From contig JAEZZV010000089.1 in assembly GCA_023418375.1 (NCBI GenBank), forward strand, positions 1 to 5,923: a stretch of DNA of 5,923 nt, read 5' to 3'. The notes beneath the pieces are model-generated. The model was not told the origin of the DNA. It was given only the letters and a program-made list of their open reading frames with translations, and did not search any database. Origin of the DNA: Actinomycetes bacterium. GTDB taxonomy: Bacteria; Actinomycetota; Actinomycetes; Actinomycetales; Cellulomonadaceae. Within the stretch, counting starts at the first letter, position 1, and the number at the start of each line of letters is the position of its first letter. Below are positions 1 through 5,923 of this stretch, one piece after another. Position numbers and translations under genes: made by a program.

Positions 1-164
1 GCCACGCGGCCCGCGCCGGACCGCAGCTCGCGCCGGACGGCGAGGTCGAGCGCCGTCGCCGCGCGGTGCATCAGGCCCCCGGGGAAGCCGCGCTCGGCCG
101 CCAGCAGCGGCTCCTCGGCGGCACGGACGGCGTCGGCGCGGAAGGCCTCGATCACGAGCACCAT
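1..164 (-). CDS. nnrE: NAD(P)H-hydrate epimerase (YjeF N-terminal domain), 5' fragment
   Basis: Only the first ~54 codons are in the window; the gene runs off the left edge. The visible peptide begins MVLVIEAF, then has a VRAAEEPLLAA segment and a GLMHRAATALDLAVRREL segment. This matches the usual start of YjeF_N proteins, where an 'R-A-E' helix is followed by 'LM-RA' just before the NAD(P)HX-binding Rossmann-like core. The family epimerises the R and S forms of hydrated NAD(P)H so that the partner dehydratase can repair them; in many actinobacteria both domains are fused in one protein. The core GNNGGD motif would lie beyond the edge, so fusion cannot be judged. The start is uncertain. ATG at 164 touches a GGCAGG Shine-Dalgarno-like run (165-170). 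GTG at 155 has a better 9-nt spacing and would give the family-typical short N-terminus. The gene is divergent from metH. The family call rests on a short segment and is moderate. Confidence 0.66.
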   Translation of the reverse strand, partial: MVLVIEAFRADAVRAAEEPLLAAERGFPGGLMHRAATALDLAVRRELRSGAGRV

Positions 165-217
165 CCTGCCGCCCCGGGCGCACGTGGGCAGCCCGATGGC
201 GGCAGCACCGCCCCGCG

Positions 218-223
218 TACCCT
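218..223 (+). promoter_or_regulatory. Candidate -10 element for metH (TACCCT)
   Basis: TACCCT fits the actinobacterial TANNNT -10 pattern and lies 34 bases before the metH ATG, predicting a short untranslated leader of about 28 bases. No good TTGACA-like -35 is seen 16-18 bases upstream. The intergenic space is only ~93 bp, so a metH promoter must be close to here or inside nnrE. The call is based on position and pattern only. Confidence 0.35.
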
Positions 224-237
224 GGAACCCGGTCCAG
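222..237. repeat. Small inverted repeat in the nnrE-metH divergent region
   Basis: CTGGA (222-226) and TCCAG (233-237) are perfect inverted arms around a 6-base ACCCGG centre. The repeat overlaps the end of the candidate metH -10 and covers the predicted transcription start, a position suited to an operator. Five-base arms arise often by chance in GC-rich DNA, so a regulatory role is only a suggestion. Confidence 0.25.
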
Positions 238-242
238 ACGGC

Positions 243-247
243 GGGAG
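243..247 (+). promoter_or_regulatory. Ribosome binding site deciding the metH start
   Basis: GGGAG lies 10 bases upstream of the ATG at 258. The reading frame stays open upstream to position 66, but that extension runs through the intergenic space and into the antisense of nnrE and has no MetH-like sequence. From ATG 258 the protein reaches its conserved LDGA-GT motif after 16 residues, as expected for the family. Confidence 0.5.
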
Positions 248-257
248 ACGGGCGAGC

Positions 258-3926
<3,669 letters not shown>

Positions 3927-3960
3927 GCCGCGCCCTCGTCAGCGCGTCGGCAACAGCCGG

Positions 3961-3981
3961 GCGTCGACCCGTCCGCGACGC
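3961..3981 (+). terminator. Possible metH transcription terminator hairpin (no U-tract)
   Basis: GCGTCG (3961-3966) and CGACGC (3976-3981) can pair as a 6-bp stem around a 9-base loop, 35 bases after the metH stop. A smaller CGGC-AACA-GCCG hairpin (3948-3959) lies just before it, and a 10-base perfect palindrome (3981-3990) follows. There is no T-run, so this would be at best a U-less hairpin of the kind proposed for GC-rich actinobacteria. Strong secondary structure is common by chance at this GC content. Confidence 0.28.
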
Positions 3982-3998
3982 GGGGCCCCGGGCGCGCG

Positions 3999-4028
3999 GT
4001 CGAACCGATTCGCACGGCGGGGTACCGT
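3999..4028 (+). promoter_or_regulatory. Candidate promoter for the LLM oxidoreductase, probably giving a leaderless mRNA
   Basis: TACCGT (4023-4028) matches the actinobacterial TANNNT -10 pattern. Its last base is only six bases before the A of the ATG at 4035, so a normal -10 to start distance puts transcription at or beside that A. There is no Shine-Dalgarno sequence at usable spacing; the nearest G-rich run ends at 4022, 12 bases away. A weak -35 (TCGAAC, 4000-4005, three of six matches to TTGACA) sits 17 bases upstream of the -10. It overlaps a CGGT-CGA-ACCG inverted repeat (3997-4007) that could be an operator. Confidence 0.5.
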
Positions 4029-4034
4029 CTGCGC

Positions 4035-5021
4035 ATGCGCTTCGGACTCTTCATCCCCCAGGGCTGGCGGCTCGACCTCGTCGGCATCGACCCGGCCGAC
4101 CAGTGGGCCACGATGAACGGCCTCGCCACCCGCGCGGACGCCGGCGACGTCTGGGAGTCGGTGTGGGTCTACGACCACTTCCACACGGTCCCCGAACCGA
4201 CGCGGGAGGCCACGCACGAGGCGTGGACGCTCATGGCCGCGTTCGCCGCGACGACGTCGCGCGTGCGCCTGGGGCAGATGTGCACGTGCATGGCCTACCG
4301 CAACCCCGCGTACCTCGCGAAGGTCGCGGCGACCGTCGACGTCATCTCCGGGGGGCGCGTCGAGATGGGCATCGGCGCCGGGTGGTACGAGCACGAGTGG
4401 CGCGCCTACGGCTACGGCTTCCCGAGCGCCGGCGAGCGGATCGCCGCCCTCGACGAGGGCGTGCAGATCATGAAGCAGGCCTGGGAGACCGGCGAGGCGA
4501 CGCTCGACGGCCGCTTCTACCGGGTCGACGGCGCCCGCGTGTACCCGCAGCCGCTCCAGTCGCCGCGCATCCCGCTCTGGATCGCCGGCGGCGGCGAGAA
4601 GAAGACCCTGCGGATCGTCGCGCAGATGGGCGACTACGCGAACCTGTCCGGCGACCCCGAGACCTTCGCGCACAAGTCCTCGGTGCTCGAGGCGCACTGC
4701 CGCGAGGTGGGTCGGGACTTCGCCCAGATCACGCGCTCGGCCAACTACAACGTGTTCATCGGCGAGACCGAGGCCGACGTCGCGGCGAAGCTCGACTGGG
4801 CGGAGGAGCGCCTGCGCCGCCTCGTGCCGGAGCGGGCCGACGCCGAGGTCGCGGGCCTGCGCTCGGGCCCGCTCGTCGGGACGCCCGGGCAGATCGTGGA
4901 GAAGCTCACCGAGCTCCGCGGCCTGGGCATGGAGTACGCGATCACGTACTTCGCCGACGCCGCCTACGACACGTCGAGCATCGAGCTCTTCGAGCGCGAG
5001 GTCGTCCCGGCCCTGCGCTGA
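4035..5021 (+). CDS. LLM-class oxidoreductase, Rv1855c-like (probable F420-dependent)
   Basis: A complete 328-residue soluble protein of the luciferase-like monooxygenase (TIM-barrel) superfamily. Diagnostic segments are MRFGLFIPQGWRLDLVGIDP at the N-terminus, VYDHFHTVPEPTREATHEAW (45-64), RVRLGQMCTCMAYRNPAYLA (77-95), ISGGRVEMGIGAGWYEHEWR (104-123), the LWIAGGGEKKTLRI cofactor-region strand (181-194) and a VGTPGQIVEKL segment (281-291). This pattern closely recalls M. tuberculosis Rv1855c and the F420-predicted family named after it. Such enzymes use F420 or FMN to reduce or oxidise small molecules, but no substrate is known for this branch and none can be read here. An SsuD-type alkanesulfonate monooxygenase is a less likely alternative. 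The gene lies 108 bp after metH with its own candidate promoter, so it is probably not obligately cotranscribed. It is convergent with the yeiH-like gene. There are no membrane segments or signal peptide. The family call is strong; F420 use is inferred. Confidence 0.93.
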   Translation: MRFGLFIPQGWRLDLVGIDPADQWATMNGLATRADAGDVWESVWVYDHFHTVPEPTREATHEAWTLMAAFAATTSRVRLGQMCTCMAYRNPAYLAKVAATVDVISGGRVEMGIGAGWYEHEWRAYGYGFPSAGERIAALDEGVQIMKQAWETGEATLDGRFYRVDGARVYPQPLQSPRIPLWIAGGGEKKTLRIVAQMGDYANLSGDPETFAHKSSVLEAHCREVGRDFAQITRSANYNVFIGETEADVAAKLDWAEERLRRLVPERADAEVAGLRSGPLVGTPGQIVEKLTELRGLGMEYAITYFADAAYDTSSIELFEREVVPALR

Positions 5022-5022
5022 C

Positions 5023-5039
5023 CCCGCGCCTCCCGCGGG
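5023..5039. terminator. GC hairpin between convergent genes
   Basis: CCCGCG (5023-5028) and CGCGGG (5034-5039) form a perfect 6-bp stem around a 5-base CCTCC loop. It starts two bases after the oxidoreductase stop and lies 13 bases before the stop of the opposing yeiH-like gene. The place suits a shared bidirectional terminator. There is no T-tract on either side, so the mechanism is uncertain. Confidence 0.4.
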
Positions 5040-5052
5040 CGGCTCGGGGCGG

Positions 5053-5923
5053 TCACAGCGCGCCGGTCAGCTGCTGGAGCGCCAGGCTGCTCGTCGCGAC
5101 CGCGAGCGACAGCAGGCCGCCGAGGGCCAGGGGGCGCCAGCCCGCGCGTCGCAGGCCCGCCACGGACGTGAGCAGCCCCACCCCGGCCAGGGCGACGGCG
5201 GTCAGCAGGTGCGCGGCGTCGGAGATGCCGGGGCCCCAGGCTGCCGGCACGACGCCCGCGCTGCGCAGCGCCGACGCCACCAGGAACAGCACCAGGAACG
5301 GCGGGACGAGGCGCCGCCACGGCACGCGGTCGGCGGGGCCCGTCCCGCCCGCGCCCGCGCCCGCGCTCGCCCGTGCCCGCCGCTGGGTCCGGACCGCGAG
5401 CGCCACGGAGACCGGGACGATCATCAGCGTCCGGGTGAGCTTCACGATCACCGCCGCCGACGCCGCCGCGGCCCCGAACACCGTGCCGGCCGCCACGACC
5501 GACGACGTGTCGTTGATCGCGGTCCCGGCCCACAGCCCGAAGCCCGCCTGCGACATCCCGAGCGCGTGCCCGACCAGGGGGAACGCGACGGCGCCGATCA
5601 CGTTGAACACGACGATGGTGCCCACCGCGTAGGCGACCGCGGCCTCGGAGGCGCCGATCACGGCGCTCACGGTCGCGATGGCCGACGCCCCGCAGATGCC
5701 CGTGCCGACACCGACGAGCGTCCGGGTCTCCTCGTCCACGCGCAGCCACCGGCCGAGCAGCGCCGCGCCGCCGAGCGCCACGGCGAGCGTGCCGACCATC
5801 ACGGGGAGCGCGTCCGTGCCCGTGCGCGCGACCTCGCGCAGCGACAGCCCCGCACCGAGCAGCACGACGGCTGCCTGCAGCACCCCTTTCGCCGCCACCC
5901 GCGCGCCGGGCACGACGGCGGCC
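5053..5923 (-). CDS. YeiH/UPF0324 family putative sulfate exporter, N-terminus outside window
   Basis: The frame stays open through the right edge, so the GTG at 5913 is internal: upstream codons continue in frame, and family members are normally longer (about 330-350 residues). About 289 C-terminal residues are visible. They form a very hydrophobic membrane protein with roughly nine candidate membrane segments (counting from codon 5913: about 10-25, 34-54, 66-87, 91-116, 124-145, 152-175, 201-219, 233-252, 259-280). Family signatures are PGARVAAKGVLQAAVVLLGAGLSL at the start, GTGICGASAIATVSAVIGA (70-88), TIVVFNVIGAVAFPLVGHALG (99-119) and GLWAGTAINDTSSVVAAG (126-143). A hydrophilic, Arg- and Ala/Gly-rich loop (175-200) splits the two halves. 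The family is annotated as putative sulfate or anion exporters, with little direct evidence, so the substrate is uncertain. The gene is convergent with the oxidoreductase; its promoter lies outside the window. Confidence 0.92.
   Translation of the reverse strand, partial: AAVVPGARVAAKGVLQAAVVLLGAGLSLREVARTGTDALPVMVGTLAVALGGAALLGRWLRVDEETRTLVGVGTGICGASAIATVSAVIGASEAAVAYAVGTIVVFNVIGAVAFPLVGHALGMSQAGFGLWAGTAINDTSSVVAAGTVFGAAAASAAVIVKLTRTLMIVPVSVALAVRTQRRARASAGAGAGGTGPADRVPWRRLVPPFLVLFLVASALRSAGVVPAAWGPGISDAAHLLTAVALAGVGLLTSVAGLRRAGWRPLALGGLLSLAVATSSLALQQLTGAL

Noticed and set aside
66..257. N-terminal extension of MetH by 64 residues
   Set aside because: The frame is open, but the extension is low-complexity, overlaps nnrE on the other strand and has no counterpart in MetH. 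ATG 258 gives the normal family length.
165..257. Cobalamin or SAM riboswitch upstream of metH
   Set aside because: The gap is too short for a full element, and I see no B12-box-like conserved core.
3981..3990. Perfect 10-base palindrome CGGGGCCCCG after metH
   Set aside because: It has no loop to form a good hairpin and consists only of G and C, so chance is a sufficient explanation. I mention it with the terminator candidate and do not call it as a site of its own.
5364..5390. Ala/Gly-rich short repeats (GCCCGC/GCCCGCGCCC runs) inside the yeiH-like gene
   Set aside because: They encode the hydrophilic AGAGAGG loop between membrane halves. This is simple-sequence coding bias, not a separate repeat element.

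Overview
The window comes from a very GC-rich genome with strong G/C bias at third codon positions. All three well-visible proteins have close counterparts in Actinobacteria. I read it as an actinobacterial chromosome, perhaps a Cellulomonas-like member of the Micrococcales; this is an inference from composition and protein style, not from a marker gene. No mobile element, CRISPR array, tRNA or rRNA is visible, and no reading frame looks broken.

Layout, left to right. The first ~164 bases hold the 5' end of a leftward gene that looks like the N-terminal YjeF domain of NAD(P)H-hydrate epimerase (nnrE). About 93 bp of divergent intergenic DNA follows, with a candidate -10 element and a small inverted repeat. 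Then comes a complete rightward metH (258-3926), the cobalamin-dependent methionine synthase, with all four modules and every key ligand present. A 108-bp gap carries a hairpin-forming repeat and a well-placed -10 box directly upstream of the next ATG. That gene (4035-5021, rightward) is an LLM-class flavin/F420-type oxidoreductase of the Rv1855c family, and it may be translated from a leaderless transcript. A short 31-bp convergent gap with a GC hairpin separates it from a leftward YeiH/UPF0324 family membrane protein (5053 to beyond the right edge), whose N-terminus is cut off by the window.

How the genes relate. metH regenerates methionine from homocysteine and 5-methyltetrahydrofolate. 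nnrE, if correctly called, repairs damaged NAD(P)H. The oxidoreductase has no known substrate. The YeiH protein is a putative anion (sulfate) exporter. The oxidoreductase appears to have its own promoter and the outer two genes run the other way, so this looks like a set of separately transcribed housekeeping and accessory genes rather than one pathway. A loose sulfur theme (methionine, putative sulfate export) is possible but weak. I found no convincing undescribed system. The most useful leads are the unusually E. coli-like architecture of MetH for an actinobacterium and the probable leaderless start of the oxidoreductase gene.
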